In this document: one piece after another, positions 48,797 through 59,790 of the stretch | How positions within the stretch are numbered: position 1 is the stretch's first letter | Layout: each line of letters opens with the position of its first letter | Source: Lichenicola sp964247725 | GTDB taxonomy: Bacteria > Pseudomonadota > Alphaproteobacteria > Acetobacterales > Acetobacteraceae | Direction: 5' to 3' | Length of the DNA: 64,000 nt | Assembly: GCA_964247725.1 (NCBI GenBank) | Contig: CAXTVM010000015.1 | Coordinates: 5,513 to 69,512, forward strand | Notes under the pieces: model-generated | Seen by the model: the letters and a program-made list of their open reading frames with translations, nothing else | The model's database searches: none | What the model was told of the DNA's origin: nothing | Made by a program: the position numbers and the translations under genes

Positions 48797-49531
48797 ATGG
48801 CCGACGCGCATCCCGACGACAGCTCGATCGTGGCCCTTCTGGAAGGGGTCCGCCGGTTCAGCCTTCGCGTCCATCCCGAGAAGCAGGCGATGTTCGACGA
48901 GCTGGCCGCGGGCCAGGCGCCGCACACCCTGTTCATCACCTGCGCCGACAGCCGCGTCAGCCCCGGCATGATCACCCAGCAGCCGCCCGGCGAGATGTTC
49001 GTGCTCCGCAACATCGGCAACATCGTCCCCGCCTACGGCGAGATGCTGGGCGGCGTGTCCGCCGCGGTCGAGTATGCCGTGGTGGCGCTCGGCGTGCGGC
49101 ACGTCATCGTCTGCGGCCATTCCGACTGCGGCGCCATGAAGGCGCTGCTCGATCCCGCGGCGCACCGCCTCGACGCCATGCCGACCGTCGCCAGCTGGCT
49201 GCGCAACGCCGAGACCGCCCACGCCGTGACGCGCGCGCTGCACCCGGACGTCGCCGGCGCCGAGGCGGTCTCGGCGCTCGCCCGGCAGAACGTGCTGCTG
49301 CAGCTCGACCACCTGCGCACCCATCCGTCGGTCGCGGCGCGCGTCGCCGAGGGCCGGCTGCTGCTGCAGGGCTGGCTCTACGACATCGCCAGCGGCGCGG
49401 TGCAGGTGTTCGACGGCGCCAGCCGCCTGCCCCGGACGCTGGACCAGGCCCTGGAGCAGGCCCGCGCACGGCGCCGTCCCGCGCCCGGGCCGGATCAGGC
49501 CGCCGAGCCGGCGCCGCACCCGATCGGATGA
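48797..49531 (+). CDS. Beta-class carbonic anhydrase
   Basis: The 244-residue enzyme has the zinc ligands and Asp-Arg dyad in ITCADSRVSP, and CGHSDCGAMKALL with the second Cys and His. VLRNIGNIVPAYG and GGVSAAVEYAVVALGVRHVIVCGH are family-typical. It interconverts CO2 and bicarbonate in the cytoplasm. ATG 48797 follows CGAAAGG; an upstream in-frame Met would add an arginine-rich tail not seen in homologues. The 341 bp between this start and nadQ hold no other gene. Its stop overlaps the EEP gene (ATGA). Confidence 0.96.
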   Translation: MADAHPDDSSIVALLEGVRRFSLRVHPEKQAMFDELAAGQAPHTLFITCADSRVSPGMITQQPPGEMFVLRNIGNIVPAYGEMLGGVSAAVEYAVVALGVRHVIVCGHSDCGAMKALLDPAAHRLDAMPTVASWLRNAETAHAVTRALHPDVAGAEAVSALARQNVLLQLDHLRTHPSVAARVAEGRLLLQGWLYDIASGAVQVFDGASRLPRTLDQALEQARARRRPAPGPDQAAEPAPHPIG

Positions 49532-50448
49532 CCCTCCGGCGCCCGGGAAGGCTGGCCGCCGCGATCGGCCTCGCACTGTCGGCCGCGCTGGCCGCCGCCC
49601 TGGCCGTCAGCCGCGGCATCGGGCCGGGTGCGGCCCCGCCGCCGGTCGGCCTCAAGGTCGCCACCTGGAACATGGAGTGGCTGACCGCCCGCCCCGCCGG
49701 CGGACCCGACCTCCCCGACGACGCCGCCCCGAAGCGCGACGACGACATCCGCACCCTCGCCCGCTACGCCGCCCGCCTCGACGCGGCGGTGGTGGCGCTG
49801 CAGGAGGTCGACACCCCGGCCCTGGTCGCGCGCATCTTCCCGCCCGACCGCTACCAGGTCCTGATCACCGCCGATCCGGTGGTGCAGAAGGTGGCGCTTG
49901 TCGTCCGCCGCGGCATCGCCGTCATCCGCCATCCGGACCTCGTTGCGCTGGACGTCGCCGCCCCCGGCCGCCGCCGCCTCCGCTCCGGCCTCGACGTCAC
50001 CCTCACGCTGGACGGACGGCCGCTCCGCCTGCTGGCGGTGCACCTGAAGAGCGGCTGCTGGGATGGGCCGCTGCAGGGCTCGACCCGGGATGCCTGCGTC
50101 GACCTCACCCGGCAGCTGCCGGTGCTGCAGGCGTGGATCGGCGCCCGCCGGGGCGAGGGCGTCCCGTTCCTGGTGCTGGGCGACTTCAACCGCCGCCTGA
50201 AGAGCGGCGACGCCCTGCTCGCCGGCCTCGACGCGGCCGCCCCGCTGGCCGTCGCCACCGCCGGCCACGCCAGCCCCTGCTGGGGCGGCGAGGACTTCAT
50301 CGACCAGATCCTGGCGGGCGGGCCCGCCCGGCAGTGGCTGCGGCCGAGCTCGCTTCGCGTGCTGGTGTATCGCGAGACCGATCCGGCGCTGAAGGAACGG
50401 CTGTCCGACCATTGCCCGGTGTCGGTGCGGCTCGCGGTGCAACGGTGA
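49528..50448 (+). CDS. Secreted or anchored endonuclease/exonuclease/phosphatase (EEP) family protein
   Basis: The 306-residue protein has a signal-like N-terminus (LAAAIGLALSAALAAALAVSRG), then the EEP fold: ATWNMEWL (metal Asn), VVALQEVDT (metal Glu), LRLLAVHLKSGCW, LVLGDFNRR (Asp/Asn) and LSDHCPVSVRL (Asp-His). These enzymes hydrolyse phosphodiesters of nucleic acids or lipids; the substrate is unknown. It is coupled to carbonic anhydrase by ATGA. Its TGA stop is also the first bases of a palindromic repeat arm (R9). Confidence 0.9.
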   Translation: MTLRRPGRLAAAIGLALSAALAAALAVSRGIGPGAAPPPVGLKVATWNMEWLTARPAGGPDLPDDAAPKRDDDIRTLARYAARLDAAVVALQEVDTPALVARIFPPDRYQVLITADPVVQKVALVVRRGIAVIRHPDLVALDVAAPGRRRLRSGLDVTLTLDGRPLRLLAVHLKSGCWDGPLQGSTRDACVDLTRQLPVLQAWIGARRGEGVPFLVLGDFNRRLKSGDALLAGLDAAAPLAVATAGHASPCWGGEDFIDQILAGGPARQWLRPSSLRVLVYRETDPALKERLSDHCPVSVRLAVQR

Positions 50449-50530
50449 AGGCCAGGGGGGCCGCGCGTCGGCGTGCCTCGCAAGCCGTCCCTGGATCCCG
50501 CCAAGGGCGACCCTGAGACCTCTGCAAGGT
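50446..50530. repeat. Palindromic repeat R9, left arm
   Basis: GTGAAGGCCAGGGG, GCGTGCCTCGC, CCTGGATCCCGCCAAGGGCGACC and CTGAGACCTCTGCAAGG align, inverted, with 51530-51618. Together the arms bracket the transposase remnant. Confidence 0.75.
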
Positions 50531-50559
50531 CGGTGGTGGGCGCCTGCTGGTATCGTGGT

Positions 50560-51480
50560 TCGCTCTGACTGTCGGGCGGCAGCGGGGCGGAGGCGCAAGC
50601 AGGTCGGTCGGACGAGCCTGGCGGACATGCCGACGACACCTTCGAGCCGGCGCGGATCGGATCCCGGCCCGCATCGATGCGGGCCCTGCTGCTGGCGCAG
50701 CGGCATCGGCTGTCGGACCCCAAGGCCGTCGTTGCGTCGCTTCGTCGGGCTGCCGCTGCAGGATGGGGTGCCGACGGGACGACGCCGGGCCGGTTCCGCG
50801 CCAGCCTGGCGGGGAGTGGCCTGGCAGGGAAGGTGATGGCCGAGATCGACCGGCAACCCGATGCCCACGGCCTGATCCCGAGGGCCGGCACCCTCATCGA
50901 GGCCGGCATGGTGGACGCGGCCGTGCGCAAGCCATCTCGCGCGTGAACGAGCCCTCGCCGCATGACGGCGACGGCGACTGGCCGAGCCATGGGAACGGCA
51001 GGATCAGGTTCGGCTACAGGGCCGATGTCGCGGTCGACCACGGCTCGGGCCTGATCCGCCGGGCGGTGCCGATGCCGGCCTCGCGGCATGACGGCGCTTC
51101 CGCCGACGCGCTGATCCAGCGTGACGAGGCGGCGGTCCATCCCGACAAGGCCGATGACGGGACGGATCGACGCCGCGCCACCAGGACTCGCGGCACCCGG
51201 GACCGCATCATGCACGAGCCCCCGCGGGACCGGCCGCCGACCCTCTGGCAGACCAGGCGCGACCGGCTGCCGGCTCCGCTGCGCTCGACGACCGGGCGGA
51301 CGTCTGGGATCAGGGAGCGCTGCTACGGCCATGCCGCGGTTGCGCCACCGACGCCTGGCCGGCGACGACACCCAGCTCCAGCTGCTGTCCGCGGCGTTCG
51401 ACCCCGGACCGGTCATGGCGCTCCAGGATGACGCGTCCCGCGCCGCCAGACGCCCGATCCAGCCCGCCATCAGCCTCGAC
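50560..51480 (+). pseudogene. Remnant of an IS5-family transposase
   Basis: Pieces of one transposase are spread over shifted frames: LRRFVGLPLQDGVP; then FRASLAGSGLAGKVMAEIDRQPDAHGLIPRAGTLIEAGMVDAAVRKPSRA up to a TGA; then FGYRADVAVDHGSGLIRRAVPMPASRHDGASADALIQRDEAAVHPDKADDGTDRR, DRIMHEPPRDRPPTLWQTRRDRL, and after another shift RHRRLAGDDTQLQLLSAAFD. Intact relatives read FGYKAHVAVDxGSGLIR and DKAYDG, so several substitutions have accumulated. It is an old, inactive insertion within R9. Confidence 0.85.
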
Positions 51481-51529
51481 CGCCAGCCAGATCAGCCCAG
51501 CCGGCGCACCGCCTCGGCCACCGATAGGC

Positions 51530-51615
51530 GTCGCAGGGGTCTCGGGTTCGCCTCTGGCGGGGCCCAGGCGCATGACGTGCGAAGCACGCTGGCGCGTGAC
51601 GCCCCTGGCCTCCCT

Positions 51616-51618
<3 letters not shown>
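51530..51618. repeat. Palindromic repeat R9, right arm
   Basis: This is the inverted counterpart of 50446-50530 (GCAGGGGTCTCGGGTTCGCC, CTGGCGGGGCCCAGG, GTGCGAAGCACGCTGG, GCCCCTGGCCTCCCTTCAC). Its outer end contains the uvrB stop codon, as the left arm's outer end contains the EEP stop. Confidence 0.75.
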
Positions 51619-53844
<2,226 letters not shown>

Positions 53845-53938
53845 GGCGCCCAAGGTGGCGATGCCGTCGTGCGGCGGCAAGCAGATTCCTGGCCAACCGG
53901 AGCGGAACCCGGCGCCTCGCGCGGCGCTGTCCGCGGCG

Positions 53939-54742
53939 ATGGCTACCGCACCCGAGGCGACGACCCCGAAGGACCCGCGACGCGCGACGCCGACGGATCA
54001 ACGGGACACGGCGCCGACGGATCTGCGGCACGACGTGCCGACGGACCCGCGGGAAAAGGTGCTGGAGATCCACCAGCGGCTCTGCCGCCTGTACGGCTGT
54101 CCGATCGCCTACTTCCACGGGCTCGATCCCTTGAGCGAGCTGGTCAGCTCGCTGCTGTCGCATCGCACCCGCAACGCCGACAGCGGCGCCGCCTTCAAGG
54201 CGCTGCGAGCCCGGTTTCCCGACTGGTCGGAGGTGGCGGCGGCGCCGACCGCCGCGGTGCAGGCGGCGATCGCGCGCGCCACCTGGCCGGAGCAGAAGGC
54301 GCCGCGCATCCAGGCGATCCTGCGCGCGATCGAGGCCGAGTGCGGCACGCTGTCGCTCGAGATCCTGGACGAGATGACGGTGGAGGCGGCGCGCGCCTGG
54401 CTGGAGCGGCTGCCGGGGATCGGGCCGAAGACCAGCGCCGCGGTGCTGAGCTTCAGCACGCTGCGCCGGGCGGCACTGCCGGTGGACAGCCACCACCACC
54501 GGGTGGCGATCCGCACCGGGCTGATCCCGGCCGCCCTGGCGGTCGGCCCGTCGCACCGGGTGCTGGCGGCGCAGCTGCCGCCGGACTGGGACGCGCAGCA
54601 GCTCTACGACAACCACGAGGTGCTGATGCTGCATGGGCAGCGCTGCTGCCACCACCAGGCGCCGGCCTGCGGCCGCTGCCCGCTGCTCGAGCTCTGCCCG
54701 TTCGGGCAGCGCCGGCAGGGGCAGGCGACCACGGTGGCATGA
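53939..54742 (+). CDS. Endonuclease III-like HhH-GPD DNA glycosylase with 4Fe-4S loop
   Basis: The protein has about 267 residues. The HhH-GPD core is LERLPGIGPKTSAAVLSF with the catalytic Lys, followed by ALPVDSHHHRVAIRTGL with the Asp. The C-terminal iron-sulfur loop has Cys at C-X6-C-X2-C-X5-C spacing (CHHQAPACGRCPLLELC). It should excise oxidised bases in base-excision repair. The N-terminal about 40 residues carry imperfect 8-residue repeats (TPTDQRD, APTDLRH, VPTDPRE) mirrored by a 24-bp DNA repeat. Family copies usually lack this. It is divergent from uvrB, so this is a small repair locus. Confidence 0.9.
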   Translation: MATAPEATTPKDPRRATPTDQRDTAPTDLRHDVPTDPREKVLEIHQRLCRLYGCPIAYFHGLDPLSELVSSLLSHRTRNADSGAAFKALRARFPDWSEVAAAPTAAVQAAIARATWPEQKAPRIQAILRAIEAECGTLSLEILDEMTVEAARAWLERLPGIGPKTSAAVLSFSTLRRAALPVDSHHHRVAIRTGLIPAALAVGPSHRVLAAQLPPDWDAQQLYDNHEVLMLHGQRCCHHQAPACGRCPLLELCPFGQRRQGQATTVA

Positions 54743-54772
54743 GACGGGACGGTCGGCGGTCTCGCCGGCCGT

Positions 54773-55531
54773 TCAGGACCCGGACGGCCGGGGCCAGCGC
54801 GCCTCAGACCCGTTCATCGTCGCGAGGACGAGCTCCGGCGCCAGCCGCGCCACGACCCGGGCCAGACGCGAGACCCCGAAAACGATCTCGTCCCGGTCCG
54901 CCAGCAGCCCGGCATGGATCAGCGCAGCCGCCCGGTCGACGGTCATCTTGCGGCCGGCATAGCCCGCCGCCATTGCGGTATCGACCGGCGGCGGCACCAC
55001 CTCCACCACTCGTACTCCGGTGCCTCGGAGCGCCCACCTCAGCGTTCGCGTGAACGTCCTCAGACCGGTCTTGGTCGCGCTGTAGGAGGCGGCGCGGGCG
55101 CTCGGCGAGAATACGTAGCCGGTCGTCACGTTCACCACCGTCGCCTGCCGCGCGCGGCGCATGGCCGGCAGCAGCAGGGCCGTCAGCGCCACCGGCGCCA
55201 GCAGGTTGATCGCCACGTCGGCCTCCAGGGCGGCCACGATGCCGGGATCGGCGGGCCCGCACAGCGACATGCCGGCCGCGTTGTTGATCAGGACGTTGAG
55301 ACCCGGGAAGTCGGTGTCGATCGTCGCCGCCAGCGCCGCGCGGTCCGCCGGATCGGACAGATCCGCCCGGATCGCGACCAGTCCCGGCACCGAAGCGCGC
55401 GCGGCCGCGAGCCTCTCCTCGTCGCGGCCACAGACGATCACGGCGTTCCCGGCGATCAGCCTGCGGGCCAGCGCCAGACCGAGGCCGCCGGCGCCGCCGG
55501 TGATCAGCACGGTGTTGCCCTGGGCGTCCAT
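54773..55531 (-). CDS. SDR family oxidoreductase (DltE-like)
   Basis: The 252-residue enzyme has cofactor site LITGGAGGLGLALARRL, CGRDEERLAAA, NNAAGMSL and YSATKTG. The position of the usual catalytic Ser reads NVTTGYVF, with Thr instead of Ser-Ser. Homologues in this group, annotated as DltE-like or fatty acyl-CoA reductase-like, have VNVSSG. The Thr may still serve or may lower activity. It follows the D-2-hydroxyacid dehydrogenase by 23 bp on the same strand. Confidence 0.88.
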   Translation of the reverse strand: MDAQGNTVLITGGAGGLGLALARRLIAGNAVIVCGRDEERLAAARASVPGLVAIRADLSDPADRAALAATIDTDFPGLNVLINNAAGMSLCGPADPGIVAALEADVAINLLAPVALTALLLPAMRRARQATVVNVTTGYVFSPSARAASYSATKTGLRTFTRTLRWALRGTGVRVVEVVPPPVDTAMAAGYAGRKMTVDRAAALIHAGLLADRDEIVFGVSRLARVVARLAPELVLATMNGSEARWPRPSGS

Positions 55532-55554
55532 GCGGCGTCCGTCGGCTCGCGGCG

Positions 55555-56493
55555 TCAGGAAGCCCGGCGGCCGTCGAGCCACGCGGTGATGTCGGCGACG
55601 CAATCGCCGTAGAAGGTGCGATACAGGCTCTCGGTCACGTAGCCGAGATGCGGGGTCGCCAGCACGTTGGGCAGCGAGCGGAACGGGTGGTCGGCGGGCA
55701 GCGGCTCGGTGTCGTACACGTCCACCGCGAGCCCGGCGATGCGGCCGGCGCGGAGGGCGTCGAGCAGCGCCGCCTCGTCGACGATGGCGCCGCGCGAGGT
55801 GTTGACCAGCCAGGCGGTCGGCTTCATCGCGGCGATCGCCTCGGCATCCACCAGGCCGCGGGTACGGCGGCTGAGCACAGTGTGGATGCTGAGGATGTCG
55901 GCGCCGGCGAACAGCTCCTGCTTGGAGACGGCGGCGGCGCCGAACGGCTCGGCCTTCTCCTGCGTCAGGTTCTGGCTCCAGGCGATGACGCGCATGCCGA
56001 ACGCGCTACCGATGCGGGCGACCTCGCCGCCGATGTGGCCCAGGCCGAGCAGGCCCAGCGTGCGCCCGTGCAGGTCGCCGCCGATCGCGCGCTGCCAGCC
56101 GCCGGCGCGCACCGAGCCGGTCTCGGCAACGAGGTGGCGCTGGCTGGCCAGGATCAGCGCCCAGCTCATCTCGATCGTCGGCGTCGACGAGTAGCCGGTG
56201 TGCCGGATCTCGATGCCGCGCTCCTCCGCCGCCGCCACGTCGATGGCGGCGTTGACCGGGCCTGTCGAGGCGATGAGCTTCAGGTTCGGCAACCGGTCCA
56301 GCAGCGAGCGGCGCAGCGGGGTGCGCTCGCGCATGACGCAGAGCACCTCGAACGGCGCCAGGCGCACGGCGAGCTGCTCCTCGTCGTCGAGATGGTCGGA
56401 GAACACGGCGATTTCGGCGCGGGCCTGCAGCCCGGACCAGTCCGCCATCGCCAGGGCGACGGACTGGTAGTCGTCGAGAATGGCGATGCGCAT
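55555..56493 (-). CDS. D-2-hydroxyacid dehydrogenase family protein
   Basis: The 312-residue NAD-dependent enzyme has nucleotide site GLLGLGHIGGEVARIG at about residue 145, catalytic Arg in LVNTSRGAIVDE, Glu in DVYDTEPLP and His in ATPHLGYV. It is nearest to the phosphoglycerate dehydrogenase/hydroxypyruvate reductase branch that lacks the ACT domain. The substrate is not evident. It lies between the AI-2E transporter gene and the SDR on one strand. Confidence 0.93.
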   Translation of the reverse strand: MRIAILDDYQSVALAMADWSGLQARAEIAVFSDHLDDEEQLAVRLAPFEVLCVMRERTPLRRSLLDRLPNLKLIASTGPVNAAIDVAAAEERGIEIRHTGYSSTPTIEMSWALILASQRHLVAETGSVRAGGWQRAIGGDLHGRTLGLLGLGHIGGEVARIGSAFGMRVIAWSQNLTQEKAEPFGAAAVSKQELFAGADILSIHTVLSRRTRGLVDAEAIAAMKPTAWLVNTSRGAIVDEAALLDALRAGRIAGLAVDVYDTEPLPADHPFRSLPNVLATPHLGYVTESLYRTFYGDCVADITAWLDGRRAS

Positions 56494-56612
56494 GATCGGA
56501 GCTCCCCGGGTGCCGCCGGGGCAACGGTCGGGCGTGGGCGGTGTTGCATGGCGCCCCGGGTTGCCGTCACGGCGTGGCGTTCGGCCGGCTCGACCGTCCG
56601 CCGGCCGAGGCT

Positions 56613-57746
56613 TCAGCGGGCCAGCTTCTCCGGAGACGGGTTGATCGGCCCCTTCTGGGCGCCGACCCATTCCCGCCAGATCAGGATCAGCGCCGCCATG
56701 ATCGCCGGGCCCAGGAACAGCCCCAGCAACCCGAAGCCTTCCACCCCGCCCAGGATGCCCAGCAGCACCCACAGGAACGGCAGCTTGGTGGCACCGCCGA
56801 TCAGCACCGGCCGCACGAAGTGGTCGGCTGCGAAGCTGACGATGAACCCCGCCACCACGATCACCACCGCGCCGATCACCTTGCCGGCCGCCAGCAGCGC
56901 CAGGGCTGCGATGCAGAACGCCACCGCCGCCCCGAAGGGCACCATCGCCAGCAGCGCGGTGAGCAGCCCAAACAGCGTCGGATGCGGCACCCCGAACGCC
57001 CAGTAGGCCAGCCCCAGGATCACCCCCTCGCCGAGCCCCACCAGCACCAGCCCGTCCACCGTGCCGTGCACCGAGGCGATCACCTGCCGCCCCACGTCCT
57101 CGCCGGCCGGTCCGAACAGCCGCCGGCTGCCGACCTGGAGCTGCCCGGTGACGGCGTCCGCCTCGCGCAGCAGGAAGAACAGGGTGAGCAGCATGAAGCC
57201 CAGCAGCACCAGCCGGTGCAGCGCTTCCGCCCCCACCTCCCGGCCCACCCGCACCGTGCCGGTCCCCATAGCCTGGCTCGTGAGCTGCGACAGCTGTCCC
57301 GGATTGCTCAGCCTCTGCTGCCACAGCGCTGTCAGCTGCTGCCCGTGCGGCAGCCTCTGCAGCATCGCCGGTGCCGGGATGCCGGACTGCCGCGCGTGCT
57401 CCGCCCACTGCGTCACCGCGTGCGCGTCCTCCGCCAGCGGCACCGCCACCATCAGCAGCGGGACCACGAACACCAGCACCACCGCCGCCACGAACAGCAA
57501 CGGCAGCCCCTCGTGCCGGTGCTTTGGAAAGCGCCGCGCCGCGCGCTGGAACAGAGGCCACAACCCGATCGCGAACACCACCGCCCAGACCAGCCCCGGG
57601 AGGAACCCCTTCAAGGTGAACAGCCCGGCCACCACCAGCAGCCCCAGGGCCACCAGTCCGGCGCGCACCTGCGGCCGCGACATCGCCACGTCGTCGTCCT
57701 GCATGAACGTTCCGGGCCTCTCGATCCGGACCTGCTCCTTAGGCAT
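56613..57746 (-). CDS. AI-2E family transporter (TqsA/PerM-like)
   Basis: The 377-residue protein has 7-8 membrane helices in the family arrangement. An N-terminal pair is VRAGLVALGLLVVAGLFTLKGFLPGLVWAVVFAIGL. A soluble loop follows at about 95-170. The C-terminal core has GEGVILGLAYWAFGVPHPTLFGLLTALLAMVPFGA, FVRPVLIGG and LPFLWVLLGILGGVEGFGLLGLFLGPAIMA. Members export AI-2 or act as Na+/H+ antiporters; which applies here is not visible. ATG 57746 is chosen; an in-frame GTG at 57755 would add three residues. Confidence 0.92.
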   Translation of the reverse strand: MPKEQVRIERPGTFMQDDDVAMSRPQVRAGLVALGLLVVAGLFTLKGFLPGLVWAVVFAIGLWPLFQRAARRFPKHRHEGLPLLFVAAVVLVFVVPLLMVAVPLAEDAHAVTQWAEHARQSGIPAPAMLQRLPHGQQLTALWQQRLSNPGQLSQLTSQAMGTGTVRVGREVGAEALHRLVLLGFMLLTLFFLLREADAVTGQLQVGSRRLFGPAGEDVGRQVIASVHGTVDGLVLVGLGEGVILGLAYWAFGVPHPTLFGLLTALLAMVPFGAAVAFCIAALALLAAGKVIGAVVIVVAGFIVSFAADHFVRPVLIGGATKLPFLWVLLGILGGVEGFGLLGLFLGPAIMAALILIWREWVGAQKGPINPSPEKLAR

Positions 57747-57799
57747 CGCCTTCACTTATCCTCAATCCGGCCGCCGATATGGCTGCCGCAGCCAACGCT

Positions 57800-58057
57800 T
57801 CAGCGACGGCCGAAACCGAGCAGGACGCCCAGGGCGAGACCGACGCCCGCCGCCGACAGGATGGCGACGAGGGGCTGGTCGGACGCGAAGCTGCGCACCT
57901 CGTCCGCGGCCCTGCCATACATGGTCTGCGCCTGTCCTGCGGTCTGGTTGGCCTTGCCGCGGGCCTGGGTCGAGCTGTCCCCGGTCAGCCCGCCCGCGGC
58001 GTCCTGAAGCCTGCCACCGAAATCCCGGACGGCGCCCTCTACCCTGTTGTCGTCGAC
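57800..58057 (-). CDS. CsbD-like protein with C-terminal membrane helix; start codon unclear
   Basis: The reading frame codes DDNRVEGAVRDFGGRLQDAAGGLTGDSSTQARGKANQTAGQAQ, a CsbD domain, followed by a helix with glycine zipper (LVAILSAAGVGLALGVLLGFGRR) as in ElaB/DUF883 proteins that tether ribosomes or act in stress. No ATG, GTG or TTG is in frame near the expected start; GTC occupies the place of the initiator (58057), preceded by AAGGAG. A GTG-to-GTC change is the simplest reading, so it may be poorly translated or dead. Confidence 0.6.
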   Translation of the reverse strand, partial: VDDNRVEGAVRDFGGRLQDAAGGLTGDSSTQARGKANQTAGQAQTMYGRAADEVRSFASDQPLVAILSAAGVGLALGVLLGFGRR

Positions 58058-58098
58058 CGACTTGCGTCTCCTTGCCGAAGCCGGCTGGGCCGGCGGAG

Positions 58099-58356
58099 TC
58101 AGACCGCCCGTCGACCGACGACGGCGTGGTAGATGAACAGCACGACGACGGCGCCCACGACCGCCACGATCATGCTGTAGATGTTGAGGCCAGTGACCGG
58201 TGCGGCGCCGAAGAACGAAAACAGGAACCCGCCGACGAATGCGCCCACGATCCCGAGGACGATGTCGAGGATCAGCCCCTCGCCGCTCTTGTTGACGATC
58301 TTGCTTCCGATGAACCCGGCGATCAGGCCGAGGATAAGCCAACTCACGATCGACAT
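58099..58356 (-). CDS. GlsB/YeaQ/YmgE family stress-response membrane protein
   Basis: The 85-residue protein has three short helices with glycine zippers: WLILGLIAGFIGSKIVNKSGEGLILDIVLGIVGAFVGGFLFSFFG, then YSMIVAVVGAVVVLFIYHAVVG. This is the transglycosylase-associated/YeaQ family. GGAGAGAAG precedes ATG 58356. It sits among CsbD and DUF2382 genes, a common stress grouping. Confidence 0.92.
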   Translation of the reverse strand: MSIVSWLILGLIAGFIGSKIVNKSGEGLILDIVLGIVGAFVGGFLFSFFGAAPVTGLNIYSMIVAVVGAVVVLFIYHAVVGRRAV

Positions 58357-58484
58357 GACTTCTCTCCAATATCTCTCATGTTTTGCCCGATGCCAGGACC
58401 ACTGGCGCCAGGACCACGGCAGCCTGCCGGCGGACTCTCGCCAGGAGGGGCGTCCGGGGCACCGGAATGCCCCGGACGGAACGA

Positions 58485-59279
58485 TCAGATCTTCGGCGTG
58501 CCGGGAGTCGTGGTGGCGGTCGTCGCGGCGGCGCCAGGGACCTTCTCCACCTCGACCTGCTCCTTGCGGACCGTGTCGCGGACCGTCTCGACGTGGTCGG
58601 CGGCTTCCTTGCGCAGGCCGACCTCCTCGACGACGCGGGCCGTCTTGCCCACGACCGGCTCCTCGGCCGTGGCCGTCATCTCGATCGCCCTCTCGGAGAA
58701 GGAGTCCGAGGCCGGACGGCCGTCGGTGACGGGACGGCGCTCCAGCACGACCTTCTCGTCATGCAGCGTGACCTGCTCCTCGACCGGCATCTCGACGACG
58801 TAGCGGCGAACGCGGGTGCCGCCGCGGTTCACCAGGCGCTTGCCGACAACGAGGCTTTCCTCGGCGAGCTGGAGCGTGCCGCCCTCGGCGGCCACGGCCC
58901 GACCGGTCGCACCCGCCGTCGGCGCCGTGGAAGTCTGCGTCAGCCCGTAGCCCGCAGCCCGCTCGTCGATGTCTATCGGGTTGTGGCTCTCGAGGATCTG
59001 CAGGACGCGGGTGACGTGCGTCTCGGGCGTCTTCACGGTGACGACGGTCGAGCCGCTCGACATGCTGCGGTCGTACACGGCGGTATCGTGGCCCGGCTCG
59101 CCGCCGAACAGGCCAGCCCAGAAACCCTGCTGGCGCGCGGGCTGGGACGTCGTCGTTGTGCCCGCCCCGGCGTTCAGGCCGATGTCGGTACCGGGGATGC
59201 CGGCACTCGCGAGGTCGGCGGCGGCGGCTTCGGCATGCGCCGCGGTGTCGTAGACGGCAACGACGGTCTCATCGGTCAT
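58485..59279 (-). CDS. DUF2382 (YsnF/AvaK) stress protein with YflT-like N-terminus
   Basis: The 264-residue protein has an N-terminal part (ETVVAVYDTAAHAEAAAADLASAGIP, TVVTVKTPETHVTRVLQILESHNPIDID) resembling the heat-induced YflT/general stress 17M domain. The C-terminal part (LQLAEESLVVGKRLVNRGGTRVRRYVVEMPVEEQVTLHDEKVVLERRPV) is DUF2382. The role is unknown; such proteins are induced by desiccation and oxidative stress. Its ATG overlaps the stop of the preceding DUF2382 gene (ATGA). Confidence 0.88.
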   Translation of the reverse strand: MTDETVVAVYDTAAHAEAAAADLASAGIPGTDIGLNAGAGTTTTSQPARQQGFWAGLFGGEPGHDTAVYDRSMSSGSTVVTVKTPETHVTRVLQILESHNPIDIDERAAGYGLTQTSTAPTAGATGRAVAAEGGTLQLAEESLVVGKRLVNRGGTRVRRYVVEMPVEEQVTLHDEKVVLERRPVTDGRPASDSFSERAIEMTATAEEPVVGKTARVVEEVGLRKEAADHVETVRDTVRKEQVEVEKVPGAAATTATTTPGTPKI

Positions 59280-59767
59280 CTGTCAGTCTCCAAGGGTTCG
59301 CTGAGTTGATCGGGTGAAATCGGATCCGGCCGGCCGTCGGCGGGAGCGCGGGTGATCACGGCTTCCTGCCGCCGCAGGCTGACGGTCTCGAGGAGGTGCT
59401 CGGTCGTGCGGATCCGCCGGATATGAACCTCCTCGCGGAGCAGCAGCCGGCGCTCTACGACCTCCTCCACCACGGAGACGATCGTGAGGTCGCCTTCCTC
59501 CCTGACCGGCGGCGCCGACTCGACGAAGCGGCCGATCGGCACGTGCTCGACTTCGACGCGCTCGCGGACGAGCTCCTCGTCCACCAGACAGTCACGGCTG
59601 CGCGTGACGGTGGCGATGCGCACGGTCGACGTCTCGACCGCGCGACGTGACACCGAGAGCGCCTCCTCGTGCAGTCGAACGCCCGACTGGTCCTTCGAGC
59701 CCGGCCGCTCGAGGTCCACGGGAGGACCGACGTCGTCTCGGGAAGCCATGGGGTCTCGGGAAGTCAT
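59276..59767 (-). CDS. Short DUF2382-domain protein
   Basis: The 163-residue protein carries VRLHEEALSVSRRAVETSTVRIATVTRSRDCLVDEELVRERVEVEHVPIG and a second strand-rich repeat ERRLLLREEVHIRRIRTTEHLLETVSLRRQEAVITRA, both DUF2382-like. It is coupled to the longer DUF2382 gene and lies 23 bp after a CsbD gene. ATG 59767 is first; ATG 59749 is also possible. Confidence 0.8.
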   Translation of the reverse strand: MTSRDPMASRDDVGPPVDLERPGSKDQSGVRLHEEALSVSRRAVETSTVRIATVTRSRDCLVDEELVRERVEVEHVPIGRFVESAPPVREEGDLTIVSVVEEVVERRLLLREEVHIRRIRTTEHLLETVSLRRQEAVITRAPADGRPDPISPDQLSEPLETDR

Positions 59768-59790
59768 GGGCTGGCTCGGTGGCGGCGTAT

